A stretch of DNA of 47,328 bases, from positions 1-47,328 of the forward strand of contig CANNDT010000028.1 in the NCBI GenBank assembly GCA_947503365.1, given 5' to 3'. Numbering within the stretch: position 1 is the first letter of the stretch; every line of letters starts with the position of its first letter. Both the position numbers and the translations under genes were made by a program. The notes under the pieces were generated by a model, which worked only from the letters and a program-made list of their open reading frames with translations, made no database searches and was not told the DNA's origin. Origin of the DNA: CANNDT01 sp945876205 (lineage in GTDB: Bacteria > Acidobacteriota > Vicinamibacteria > Vicinamibacterales > UBA2999). Below are positions 17,396 through 25,792 of the stretch, in pieces.

Positions 17396-19690
17396 ATGGC
17401 GTTGACGCTCAAGGAATCCACGGCGTCTCCGAAACCGGTGCCCGCGCCCCGGCGGCGCGCGCCAGCGCCGCCCCCGCGCAAGGCGTTCCGCGACAACACA
17501 AAGCTGCTCCTGGTCGGGATCGGGGTGCTGCTGGCCACGCTCGCCGGCCTGCTGGCGCTCGCGAGCCGGTCGGCGACCCTCGCCCCGGACTTCCTGACCG
17601 AAGTCGTGTTCTACGCCTTGTCGGTGACCGACCTCACGATCCTGGTCGCCCTGGTCTTCGTCCTCGCCCGCAACATCGTCAAGCAAGTCGTCGAGCGGCG
17701 CCGCGGGCTGCCGTTCGCGCGGTTCCGCGCCAAGCTCGTCGGCGTCCTGCTGGGGATGACGCTGATTCCCGCGGTGCTGGTGCTGCTCGTCGGCAGCGAG
17801 CTGATTCGCAACAGCGTCGACCGCTGGTTCAACGCGCCGATGGACGACGTGCTGTCGTCGGCGAATGCCATCGCGGGGGATTACTACCAGGAACGGCAGC
17901 GGCTCGTGTCGGCGCAGGCGCAGCGGTTTGCGCGCGCCCTGGGGCCGGTTGACCTCACCGCGCCGTCCGGCGACGTGCGCGAGATCGTGGCGCCCGACGT
18001 GCTGCAGGAGCGGATCGCGCTCGTCGAGGTGTACCGGTTTGGTCCGCGCACCGGTGCGGCCGCGCCACCGGTGGTGCGCGTGACGGAAGTCGCAGGACCC
18101 GCGATGCCGCAGGACTATTCGCGTGTGTCGTCCGATCAGCTTGCGCAGCGTACGGCCGCCGCCAATGCCGAAACCAAGGACGTTGCCCAGCTGCGGAACG
18201 GCGGCGAGCTGATTCGGACGGCCGTGCCGATCCGGTCAGGGCCGAACGGCACACCCCGCGGCGTCGTCATCGCCAGCGAGTACCTGACCAGCCAGTTCGG
18301 CGCGCGCGCGCGGCGGATGACCAAGGCCTACGAGGACTACCAGCAGCTTCGCGTGCTGAAGCAGCCGCTCACCGGCGTCTATCTCTCGTTCTTCCTGATG
18401 CTGACGCTGATGATTCTCGTCGCCGCCACCTGGCTGGGGCTCTACCTGGCCAAGCGGATCACGCGGCCGGTGCAGATGCTGGCCGCCGCGGCCAACGAGA
18501 TTGGCGCCGGTCACCTCGATTACCGCGTGGAGCCGGAGACGATCGACGAGTTTGGCTCGCTGATCGAGGCGTTCAACCGAATGGCGGGAGATCTGTCCGC
18601 CAGCCGCCGGAAACTCGAACGCTCCGCGGTGGATCTCGAGCGCAAGCACCAGGACGTCGAAGGCCGCCGGCGCTATGTGGAAACGATCCTCGAGCGAATC
18701 GCCGCCGGCGTCGTCTCGGTGGATGCGGCGGGACGGATCAGCACCACGAATTCAGCCGCATCGCGTCTGCTCGGTATCGACGGCCGAGTGTCGGGGCTGC
18801 CAGCGTCCGCCGTATTCGGCTCGCCTGAGCTCAAGCCGCTGCTGCTGCTCATCGACGAGGCGTCGCGCAGCCGCGAAGACCAGCGCCCGCAGGACGTGGC
18901 GATCACGCGCGCCGGCCGAGAGCTGCACCTCTCCGTCATGATCACCCCCTTGCGGCGCGAAGACGGCTCGTCGGAAGGGCTCGTGCTCGTGTTTGACGAC
19001 GTGACGCCGCTGGTGCGGGCGCAGAAGGTTGCAGCCTGGCGCGAGGTGGCGCGGCGGCTCGCGCATGAGGTCAAGAATCCGCTGACGCCGATACAACTGT
19101 GCGCCGAACGCCTGCGGCGCCATTTCTCCGCCGCCCCGGAGCAGACGCGGCAACTCGTCGAGGAGTGCACGGCGACGATCGTCGGCGAAGTGCAGTCGTT
19201 GAAGGGACTCGTGGACGAGTTCTCGCAGTTTGCGCGGATGCCCGCGCCGCGCGCGGTACCGACCGACATTCATGCGCTCTTGACCGATGTCCTCGCTCTC
19301 AACATCGGCATCTTCCCTGAAGTGGAGCTGAGACCGCGGTTTGCCCCTTCGCTCCCGAAGGTGTCGGTCGACCCCGAGCAGATTCGGCGTGTGCTCACCA
19401 ACTTGATCGACAACGCGATCGAAGCGATGGGCCGCCGGGGCCGGATCGACGTCGAGACGCATCACGAGCCCGCCAACAACCTGGTGCGCATCGTCATCGC
19501 CGACGACGGCCCTGGAATACCGGCGGCGGAGCGTGACAAGCTGTTTCTGCCGTACTACTCGACCAAACAGCGGGGGAGCGGCCTGGGCCTGGCGATCGTC
19601 CGGCGGATTGTCGCCGAGCATGGCGGCAGCATTGACGTCACCGACAACGTTCCGCGTGGCACGCGCTTCGCGGTCGAACTACCATGCTAA
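17396..19690 (+). CDS. NtrY-like sensor histidine kinase
   Basis: 764 residues. Four predicted membrane helices: about 36-57, 65-90, 108-132 and 325-352, with an extracytoplasmic sensor domain between the last two. Then HAMP (about 350-405), PAS (about 425-540, ILERIAAGVVSVDAAGRISTTN), the phospho-acceptor H557 in RRLAHEVKNPLTPIQL, and an ATPase domain with NLIDNAIEAMG (N box), DDGPGI (G1) and GSGLGLAIVRRI (G2). The NtrY family is identified by this layout and by the adjacent NtrX-like regulator. The signal it senses is not known; in other bacteria nitrogen and envelope/redox roles are reported. Confidence 0.9.
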   Translation: MALTLKESTASPKPVPAPRRRAPAPPPRKAFRDNTKLLLVGIGVLLATLAGLLALASRSATLAPDFLTEVVFYALSVTDLTILVALVFVLARNIVKQVVERRRGLPFARFRAKLVGVLLGMTLIPAVLVLLVGSELIRNSVDRWFNAPMDDVLSSANAIAGDYYQERQRLVSAQAQRFARALGPVDLTAPSGDVREIVAPDVLQERIALVEVYRFGPRTGAAAPPVVRVTEVAGPAMPQDYSRVSSDQLAQRTAAANAETKDVAQLRNGGELIRTAVPIRSGPNGTPRGVVIASEYLTSQFGARARRMTKAYEDYQQLRVLKQPLTGVYLSFFLMLTLMILVAATWLGLYLAKRITRPVQMLAAAANEIGAGHLDYRVEPETIDEFGSLIEAFNRMAGDLSASRRKLERSAVDLERKHQDVEGRRRYVETILERIAAGVVSVDAAGRISTTNSAASRLLGIDGRVSGLPASAVFGSPELKPLLLLIDEASRSREDQRPQDVAITRAGRELHLSVMITPLRREDGSSEGLVLVFDDVTPLVRAQKVAAWREVARRLAHEVKNPLTPIQLCAERLRRHFSAAPEQTRQLVEECTATIVGEVQSLKGLVDEFSQFARMPAPRAVPTDIHALLTDVLALNIGIFPEVELRPRFAPSLPKVSVDPEQIRRVLTNLIDNAIEAMGRRGRIDVETHHEPANNLVRIVIADDGPGIPAAERDKLFLPYYSTKQRGSGLGLAIVRRIVAEHGGSIDVTDNVPRGTRFAVELPC

Positions 19691-19697
19691 CGAAACG

Positions 19698-19725
19698 GTG
19701 CATCGTGCACTGTGCACCGTGCAGC
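19698..19725. repeat. four 7-bp tandem repeats (GTGCANY) between ntrY- and ntrX-like genes
   Basis: GTGCATC, GTGCACT, GTGCACC and GTGCAGC follow one another without gaps and fill most of the 47-base gap. The segment is partly self-complementary (GTGCAC). It is the only non-coding sequence between the kinase and the regulator. Confidence 0.75.
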
Positions 19726-19737
19726 CTGAACGTATAG

Positions 19738-21123
19738 ATGCCTTCCATTCTCATTGTTGATGACGAGCCCGGCGTTCGCAGTGCCCTCGGCGGGGTGCTG
19801 CGGGACGAAGGCTACGAGGTCGACGCGGTTGACAGCGGCGAAGCGTGCCTCGAGCGTCTCGGCCGCCAGGCGTACGACGTCGTGGTGCTCGATATCTGGC
19901 TGCCCGGCATGGACGGCCTGGCGACGCTCGCGAGGATGCGTGAACGCCAGATCGAGGTGCAGGTCGTCATCATCTCGGGCCACGGCAACATCGAGTCGGC
20001 GGTACGCGCCATCAAGATGGGGGCGTTCGACTTCGTCGAGAAGCCGCTCTCGCTCGAGAAGACGGTGCTCGTCGTCCGCAACGCCCTGCGGCAGCGGCGC
20101 CTCGAGGCCGAGAACCAGGCGCTGCGCGCCAAGGTCGACGCGCCCCACATCATGGTCGGCGAGAGCTACGCGATGGCGAAGCTCCGCGAGCAGGTGGCGA
20201 TGGCCGCGCCGACCAACGGCCGCGTGCTGATCTTCGGCGAGAACGGCACCGGCAAAGAGCTGGTGGCGCGGAACATTCACCAGTTGAGCCGCCGCCGCAC
20301 GGGACCGTTTGTCGAAGTCAATTGCGCCGCCATTCCCGAAGAGCTGATCGAGAGCGAGCTGTTCGGGCATGTGCGCGGCGCGTTCACCGGGGCGGTGGCG
20401 GATCGCCGCGGCAAGTTCGAGGCGGCTCACGGCGGGACGATCTTCCTCGACGAAATCGCCGACATGAGCCTGAAGACGCAGGCCAAAGTGCTGCGTGTCC
20501 TGCAGGAACAGGTGATGGAAGCCGTCGGCGGCTCCGCACGCATCAAGGTTGACGCGCGTGTCCTCGCCGCCACCAACAAGGATCTGACCGCCGAGATTCG
20601 AGCCGGCCGCTTTCGAGAGGATCTCTACTTCCGCCTGAACGTCGTGCCGATCTTCGTGCCGCCGCTGCGCGAGCGGCAGGAGGACATTCCGCTGCTCGCC
20701 GACCACTTCATGGCGATGCTGGCCCGCGAATATGGGCGCCGTCCGAAGACGTTCGAACCCGACGCCCTCATTGCGCTTCAGCGCTACGCCTGGCCGGGCA
20801 ATGTGCGCGAGCTGCGGAACCTCGTCGAGCGCCTGATGATCATGGTGCCAGGCGAGCGGATCTCCTCGCGGGACCTGACGTTTCTCGACCCCGGCGCGAC
20901 AACCGTTCTCAGCCAGGCACCGCCGATTTCAGCCTCCGCGCCGCTCCACGACGCGCGCGATCAGTTCGAGCGCGAATACATCCTCCGGGCACTCGCCGCG
21001 CAGCAAGGCAATATTTCGCGCACCGCGGAGGTCCTCGGGGTCGAGCGGAGCAACCTGTATCGGAAGATGCGGGCCTTCGGGATCAATCCGCCGCGCAAGG
21101 TCGACGACGAGGAGCCGGCGTAG
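19738..21123 (+). CDS. NtrX-like sigma54-dependent response regulator
   Basis: 461 residues. Receiver domain 1-120 (acidic pair D8/D9, phospho-acceptor D52 in VVLDIWLPGMDG, K102). AAA+ domain about 137-370 with Walker A GENGTGKE (167-174), the sigma54-contacting GAFTGA loop (214-219) and GGTIFLDEIADM (Walker B). C-terminal Fis-type helix-turn-helix at about 425-455 (NISRTAEVLGVERSNLYRKMRAFG). It would activate sigma54 promoters after phosphorylation by the upstream kinase. No ribosome-binding site is visible at ATG 19738. Confidence 0.92.
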   Translation: MPSILIVDDEPGVRSALGGVLRDEGYEVDAVDSGEACLERLGRQAYDVVVLDIWLPGMDGLATLARMRERQIEVQVVIISGHGNIESAVRAIKMGAFDFVEKPLSLEKTVLVVRNALRQRRLEAENQALRAKVDAPHIMVGESYAMAKLREQVAMAAPTNGRVLIFGENGTGKELVARNIHQLSRRRTGPFVEVNCAAIPEELIESELFGHVRGAFTGAVADRRGKFEAAHGGTIFLDEIADMSLKTQAKVLRVLQEQVMEAVGGSARIKVDARVLAATNKDLTAEIRAGRFREDLYFRLNVVPIFVPPLRERQEDIPLLADHFMAMLAREYGRRPKTFEPDALIALQRYAWPGNVRELRNLVERLMIMVPGERISSRDLTFLDPGATTVLSQAPPISASAPLHDARDQFEREYILRALAAQQGNISRTAEVLGVERSNLYRKMRAFGINPPRKVDDEEPA

Positions 21124-21173
21124 GGGCCGCGGTTCCTTCAGCGTCTGCAGCGGTAGGTTAGACTGAGACATCG

Positions 21174-21371
21174 ATGGCGCCCGGATTGAAGCGTGTCGTG
21201 CACCACACGTCCTTCGCGGACGACGAGCGGACCCGCCCGCGGCTTCGCTACTGGTTGTCGAGACCGCCCGGCGAGCGCGTCGCGGCGGTGGAATTTCTTC
21301 GGAGGCAGGTCGATGGATCTGGCGCCAGACTTCGACGAGTTCATCGAGTCCTTGACTGCCCATGGCGTTGA
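21174..21371 (+). CDS. small partner protein of a nucleotidyltransferase
   Basis: 65 residues. The core SFADDERTRPRLRYWLSRPPGERVAAVEFLRRQ followed by RLRRVHRVLD matches the small proteins that often precede minimal nucleotidyltransferase genes (YW.S..P.ER..A.E.LR.Q...RL.RV.R). It overlaps the next gene by 59 bases in another frame. A role as antitoxin or accessory subunit is inference. The GGAGG for the downstream gene lies inside this reading frame. Confidence 0.6.
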   Translation: MAPGLKRVVHHTSFADDERTRPRLRYWLSRPPGERVAAVEFLRRQVDGSGARLRRVHRVLDCPWR

Positions 21372-21768
21372 ATTTGTCATTGTCGGCGCCTACGCCCTTG
21401 CGTTCCATGGGGCGCCTCGCTTCACGGGCGATCTCGATGTACTCGTTCGTCCGACGCTCGACAACGCAGCGCGCCTCCTGACCGCACTCGATTCGTTCGG
21501 CTTTCCCGTGAGGGAGCTGACTTCCGAAGCCATCGTCGATCGCCGCAGAATGCTGCAGCTGGGCGTGCCCCCGGTGCAGCTACACGTCATGAGCGCGATC
21601 AGCGGCGTCGAATGGGATGAAGTCTGGGCGGACCGGGTCGAAGGCGCTCTCGGTCGACATTCCGTCTCATTTCTTGGCCGGGACACCTTTATTCGGAATA
21701 AGCGTGCGGCTGCCCGCCCCAAGGATCTCGCCGACATAGACGCGCTCGAGCCTGGTCAGGACAACTGA
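21313..21768 (+). CDS. minimal nucleotidyltransferase-fold protein
   Basis: 151 residues. The pol-beta-type motif VIVGAYALAFHGAPRFTGDLDVLV contains G25 and the metal aspartates D40 and D42; the usual GG is GA here. DTFIRNKRAAARPKDLADIDAL is the C-terminal helix typical of the AbiEii/DUF6036-like group. The ATG at 21313 has a GGAGG eight bases upstream, which decides the start against a longer frame from 21193. With the small upstream gene it forms a pair resembling type II or IV toxin-antitoxin modules; that role is inferred. Confidence 0.8.
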   Translation: MDLAPDFDEFIESLTAHGVEFVIVGAYALAFHGAPRFTGDLDVLVRPTLDNAARLLTALDSFGFPVRELTSEAIVDRRRMLQLGVPPVQLHVMSAISGVEWDEVWADRVEGALGRHSVSFLGRDTFIRNKRAAARPKDLADIDALEPGQDN

Positions 21769-22173
21769 TCGCCTCGGGGACTCGCAGTTGACGTTGTCCT
21801 TCGAAGGAATCCGGCCGAACATACGTGCGAGCTGCAGGACGACCGCGCCGATCGCAGAGATGATGGTTCCGTAGATCAGGACCGGGCCGGCGATATTCAG
21901 AGGAAGGACGAACGCGACCGCGAGCCATGCCGGGGCCACCACGAACGGCGTCATGGCCGCGATGGAGGTGTCGTCGGCGGACTGCTGGTCGCGAGGACGC
22001 GGCCCGAGCACGCGCCCCTCCACGGCGATCGCGAGCAGGGCGCCACAGGCGATCACGACGACCAGCACCTTGACGAACGTTCCATGATCGCCAGCCCCGA
22101 CAATCACGATCGCGATCCATGCGGCGAATATCGCGAGCACCGTTGCAAATGCATTGCGGACGATCGTCGTCAT
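21667..22173 (-). CDS. small integral membrane protein of unknown function
   Basis: 168 residues. Four membrane helices: about residues 6-25, 33-50, 77-99 and 103-125 (AFATVLAIFAAWIAIVIVGA, FVKVLVVVIACGALLAIAVE, PFVVAPAWLAVAFVLPL, GPVLIYGTIISAIGAVVLQL), then a cytoplasmic tail. No family recognised. The ATG at 22173 has GGAG seven bases upstream, better than ATG 22179 or 22215. Its last 102 bases are antisense to the nucleotidyltransferase gene, an unusually long convergent overlap. Confidence 0.6.
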   Translation of the reverse strand: MTTIVRNAFATVLAIFAAWIAIVIVGAGDHGTFVKVLVVVIACGALLAIAVEGRVLGPRPRDQQSADDTSIAAMTPFVVAPAWLAVAFVLPLNIAGPVLIYGTIISAIGAVVLQLARMFGRIPSKDNVNCESPRRSVVLTRLERVYVGEILGAGSRTLIPNKGVPAKK

Positions 22174-22245
22174 TGACATGCTCCTCGTTGAGATTGCCAG
22201 CCGGTAGCCGGTCATGCGACCAGCAACCGGCCGGCGGGTTAACGG

Positions 22246-22287
22246 TTACCGACTAGTGTTCCGAACGTGAACATTTCGTCGTGTCAT
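22246..22287 (-). other. 13-codon reading frame with a good ribosome-binding site
   Basis: On the minus strand an AAGGAG stands seven bases before an ATG that opens 13 codons (MTRRNVHVRNTSR, then TAA). It sits between the 236-residue gene and the membrane-protein gene. It could be a leader peptide, a remnant, or chance. The Shine-Dalgarno is the best argument for translation. Confidence 0.3.
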
Positions 22288-22313
22288 CTCGGTTCTCCTT
22301 GACGTGACATGCG

Positions 22314-23024
22314 TTACGCAGTGACGGCGGCCGCCGGCGTGGCAGCTGCCGGGTTGGATTCGGGAGCGGTCGCGCGCGACGCAGCGGCTCGCTTGCGCTC
22401 CGGATAGACGACGCGGCGATCGCGATCCCAGACCGTCCTCGTGGCCTCGTCGTTGGTGAGGTGGTTCATGACGATGACGTGGAGGCGGCGGACGGCGCTG
22501 ATGCCCGCCGACAGCGCCGCCTTCATGTTGGTGCGAGCGGCGACGCGCTCGTCACGGCTCATGCCCTTGACGCGTGAGGCACGCTCGAAGGCGTCGACGG
22601 TCGCGGTGAGGTCCGAGGTCAAGGTGCCGGGCAGGCCGTGGGCGATGAAGGCGCCGAGGAAGCGCTCGGCGTCACGGGCGAACCGGCGTCCAGCCGTGAG
22701 CATCACCTCTTCCGACATCACCTCCGGCAACTGGAATTGATGGTCGATGCCTGGTGTGTCGGCGATCATCACGCGCGCCGTCTGGCTGATCGTCTGCAGC
22801 CGCGCGAGCAGCGTGTCTCGCAGCTCGGCCTTCTCGCGAGAGCTGGCGGAGATGGACGCGGTGGTGTGGGTGAGGGTGTGGACGTCGAGCTGTGTGACCG
22901 CGGCGGAGACGGTTGTGAGCAGTTGCCGCGCGACACCGCCCTCGGGGAACAGGTGACCGTAGGCGGCGCTGAAATCACGGACCCGAACGAGCATTTGGTA
23001 CTGACGTGTCTCGATGACGTTCAT
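22314..23024 (-). CDS. protein of unknown function, helical
   Basis: 236 residues, soluble, almost wholly helical by composition (MNVIETRQYQMLVRVRDFSA at the start, AELRDTLLARLQTISQTARVM in the middle) with an Ala/Pro-rich disordered tail from about 210. No family or catalytic motif recognised. ATG 23024 is preceded by GGAGG, a strong ribosome-binding site. It is directly downstream of the winged-helix/TPR regulator on the same strand (81-base gap), so it may be a co-transcribed target. Confidence 0.7.
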   Translation of the reverse strand: MNVIETRQYQMLVRVRDFSAAYGHLFPEGGVARQLLTTVSAAVTQLDVHTLTHTTASISASSREKAELRDTLLARLQTISQTARVMIADTPGIDHQFQLPEVMSEEVMLTAGRRFARDAERFLGAFIAHGLPGTLTSDLTATVDAFERASRVKGMSRDERVAARTNMKAALSAGISAVRRLHVIVMNHLTNDEATRTVWDRDRRVVYPERKRAAASRATAPESNPAAATPAAAVTA

Positions 23025-23105
23025 GACTTACCTCCTGCGAGGCATCGTGGCGCCGGGGCGCAGGGGAAGTCCTGACAGGAGTGCTGAAAAGATCTGACAG
23101 CGCTG

Positions 23106-24578
23106 TCAGACGGCGCGATTGCTAAGGATTCTGAGGGTGTCGGCCCAGATTTCGTGGCGCCCGGTGGGATTGAGCATTGGTTCGGCGGGCAACAGCCACC
23201 CCGCAAGGCCGGCGGGCGCGTGGTTCAGGGCGTCGGCGCAGACGCGTGCGGCGTCCGGGTGCCTGCCGGCGCGCACGAGGCCGATGGCCTGCACGATCGC
23301 CGCGTCGATGGTGTTCGGATCCTGTGGCGTGTTGGGATCGCGTGGGGCACGCCTTGTCAGGCTTGCCCGTTTCGTGTGCTCCGCCGAAATCCCAAGAGCC
23401 GCGGCCGCACATGGGTGCCCGGGCACGACGGTGAGCGCCTGTGTAAACGCGGCGGCGGCCGCATCGCGCTTGCCGTGTCGATGGCGCAGTGCGCCGAGTG
23501 TGTACCAGGTGTTGGAGATGCATTCGCGGGCGTAGAGCTGGCCGCGATGCGGTGATTCGAGCTCGCGTGTGAGCGACTCGATTGCCTCCTCGACTTTGCC
23601 GACTGCGGCCAGCGCCAGAGCGGTGAGCAGGTGCAAGCCGACGGCGGGGAAGCCGGCGGTGCTTTTCGGTTGTGCGTCCTGCGCCGCGCGGCCTTCGCAC
23701 AGCAGATCGAGTGCCGTGTCGAAGGCCTGGCGCGCGATGAACACCGTGCCCATCAGCCAGTAGGCGAGTGCCATCCCGGGACAAAGTGTCAGCACCCTGC
23801 GGGCCGCGCGCAGTCGCGCCTCGCCCCAGGAGACGTACGACAGGCGAAGGGCGTGACGCCAGTCGAGCGGATCGAGATCGGTCGCCTTGCGCGCGGCGGC
23901 TACAGCGTCCAGGTTGTCGCCGTTCAGGCAGAGCGCGAAGGCATACGTGCTCCAGGCCTCCGGCGAGGCAGGCGCGAGGTCGCATCCGATCCGGGCGTGT
24001 TCGATGCCGATCTTCAGCGCCGCGACATCAGGCGCGATGTCGATGCGTGTCGATTCGAAGGCGAGACTGCAGGCGCTCGCGAGGCCAACATGGGCCGGCG
24101 CGTAGTTCGGATCGGCGCGCAGGACGTCCTCGAATGCGCGCCGGGCGCGGACGATGGCGTCACGGTCGAGGGTGTTGAGGTCGGCTTCGCCCCGGACGAA
24201 GACACGGAAGGTATCCAGCTGCCCGTCGAGCGACGTATCCGCATTGCACCGCTGTGCATGTTCGATGGTGCCGACGAACCGGTAGCCGCGGTTGGGGACG
24301 GTTTCGATGTAGTCCGTGCGCTCCTGACCCGTGCTGAGCGTCTTGCGCAGCCGCGAGATCGCCTGGTCGACGCTGTTACTGGTGACGGCGGCATCGCGCC
24401 AGGCGGTTTCGGCCAGGGCCGTCTTCGGCACCACTTCGCCGACGTGTGACAGAAGGTGGAGAAGGATGGCGGCGTGGGTTTCGGAGAGTGGCACGCGAGT
24501 CGCGCCGTGGAACAGGCGACCCCTGGGCGCATCGAGCTCGAACGGTCCGAAACGGAAGACACTGCCACCGTTGGGCAT
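23106..24578 (-). CDS. OmpR/CadC-type winged-helix regulator with TPR domain
   Basis: 490 residues. Residues 5-103 form an OmpR/PhoB-type winged helix (FRFGPFELDAPRGRLFHGA, SVDQAISRLRKTLS, YIETVPNRGYRFVG). The rest is a long array of TPR-like helix pairs (APAHVGLASACSLAFE, AYWLMGTVFIARQAFDTAL, TWYTLGALRHRHGKRDAA). There is no membrane helix, unlike CadC. By family it would bind DNA as a dimer at direct repeats, with the TPR part sensing a partner. A CATAAT -10-like box lies at 24592-24597 and a 21-bp repeat array directly upstream of it. Confidence 0.85.
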   Translation of the reverse strand: MPNGGSVFRFGPFELDAPRGRLFHGATRVPLSETHAAILLHLLSHVGEVVPKTALAETAWRDAAVTSNSVDQAISRLRKTLSTGQERTDYIETVPNRGYRFVGTIEHAQRCNADTSLDGQLDTFRVFVRGEADLNTLDRDAIVRARRAFEDVLRADPNYAPAHVGLASACSLAFESTRIDIAPDVAALKIGIEHARIGCDLAPASPEAWSTYAFALCLNGDNLDAVAAARKATDLDPLDWRHALRLSYVSWGEARLRAARRVLTLCPGMALAYWLMGTVFIARQAFDTALDLLCEGRAAQDAQPKSTAGFPAVGLHLLTALALAAVGKVEEAIESLTRELESPHRGQLYARECISNTWYTLGALRHRHGKRDAAAAAFTQALTVVPGHPCAAAALGISAEHTKRASLTRRAPRDPNTPQDPNTIDAAIVQAIGLVRAGRHPDAARVCADALNHAPAGLAGWLLPAEPMLNPTGRHEIWADTLRILSNRAV

Positions 24579-24621
24579 GGAAGCCGTGCCGATTATGCGG
24601 TCAGGCGCGGCGTCGGGGACA

Positions 24622-24768
24622 GAAGTCGCGATCGAAAGTGTGCAAGTCGGGTGGTATGACCGGGAAGGCGCTCCCGAAGGCAGGGAAGTCGCGCCGTATG
24701 ACGGGCCCTGTGTGCCCGAAGACCGGGAGGTCGTCGCGTGTGACCGGCAAGTCGTGCCAGATGGCAGG
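24622..24768. repeat. 21-bp imperfect tandem repeat, seven units, upstream of the regulator
   Basis: Seven 21-bp units start at 24622, 24643, 24664, 24685, 24706, 24727 and 24748; a weak eighth may follow at 24769. Most units begin gAAGTCG or gAGGTCG and end in TGACCGG or GGCAGG. Alternate units are more alike, giving a 42-bp higher-order period. The array lies in the 303-base gap (24579-24881) between the regulator start and the ftcD stop; the rest of that gap shows no gene. All frames across it translate to heptad-repeat peptides, none with family resemblance. Confidence 0.85.
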
Positions 24769-24881
24769 ACAGTGTGACGCTGTGCAGCGGCAAATGGCGT
24801 GCGAGGCGAGGAGCCGGGCGTGATTGGTCCTCGCTAGGGCCCACAAAGGGGTGAGCTCCAACAGTCAGAGAGCTTCTGATT

Positions 24882-25781
24882 TTACTCAGTGCCTCGCAGT
24901 TTCTCCTCGAGGATCTGCGCTCTCGAAAAAGATGAAATCTGGAGGACGTGTTCTGCGGTCGCGTGCAGTGCGGCCGCCGGGACCAGCCCGATGATTTCGC
25001 TTTCCAGGATCGTGACGCCGTATCGCGCGGCTTCCGATTTCACGGCGGCAAATACCCTGAACATCGGCGTCTTTTCGTAGTTCGTCAGGTTCATCGACAC
25101 CTGGACGATCCCGCGATCCTCGAGCCGCACACCCATCGCCTTCACGTACCGGAAGCCGCCGCTGCTGTGCCGCACGGCAGCCGCGATCTTCTTCGCGACA
25201 TCAAGCCGGTCGGTCGCGAGATTGATGTTGTAGGCAATGAGTGGCATGCGCGCGCCGATGACCGTGGCGCCGGCGCTTGGGTGGGGCGCCGCAGGGCCAT
25301 AGTCGGGCGCCCAGCCAGGCGCGGCCATCTTCGCGGCCAACCCTTCGAACTCGCCGCGCCGGATGTCTTCCAGATTCTTCCGCGCCGGATCGCCGGACGC
25401 CTCTTCGTAGAGATACACCGGCACCTGAAACCTGCGCGCCACCTCGGCGGCCGTCTCTTTGGCGAGCGCAACGCACTCGTCCATGGTCACGCCTTCGATC
25501 GGCACGAAGGGCACCACGTCCACAGCGCCCAGGCGCGGATGTTCGCCGGAGTGCGTGCGGAGATCGATGTCCGGGATGACCGCCTCGAAGAGGGCGAGCA
25601 CCGCCTCCTTGATCGGGCCGGCGTCGCCGGCGAGCGTCAGCACCGACCGGTTGTGCGACGGGTCGGACGAGTAGTCCAGCACCCGGACGCCCGGCACCTG
25701 CCTGAGCCGGGCGACGGCCCGCTCCACCACCTCCGCCCGTCGCCCCTCGCTGATGTTGGGCACGCATTCGATAATCGGCAC
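24882..25781 (-). CDS. ftcD: glutamate formimidoyltransferase (FTCD N-terminal type)
   Basis: Transfers a formimino group between formimidoyl-glutamate and tetrahydrofolate in histidine breakdown. 299 residues, starting VPIIECVPNISEGRR and carrying the substrate-site segment RTHSGEHPRLGAVDVVPFVP, then VYLYEEAS and MGVRLEDRGIVQVSMNLTNYEKTP. The start is GTG 25781; in-frame codons up to 25937 translate the 8-bp repeat region and are not part of the protein. The cyclodeaminase half is absent, as in many bacteria. No other hut gene is nearby. Confidence 0.92.
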   Translation of the reverse strand: MPIIECVPNISEGRRAEVVERAVARLRQVPGVRVLDYSSDPSHNRSVLTLAGDAGPIKEAVLALFEAVIPDIDLRTHSGEHPRLGAVDVVPFVPIEGVTMDECVALAKETAAEVARRFQVPVYLYEEASGDPARKNLEDIRRGEFEGLAAKMAAPGWAPDYGPAAPHPSAGATVIGARMPLIAYNINLATDRLDVAKKIAAAVRHSSGGFRYVKAMGVRLEDRGIVQVSMNLTNYEKTPMFRVFAAVKSEAARYGVTILESEIIGLVPAAALHATAEHVLQISSFSRAQILEEKLRGTE

Positions 25782-25792
25782 GGGCTCTAAGG

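Noticed and set aside
24622..24768. CRISPR array
   Set aside because: Units are contiguous and diverged with no unique spacers, and no cas gene is present.
24601..24861. Heptad-repeat peptides in all frames over the 21-bp array
   Set aside because: A repeat whose period is a multiple of three yields repeat peptides in every frame; no start signal or family supports a gene.
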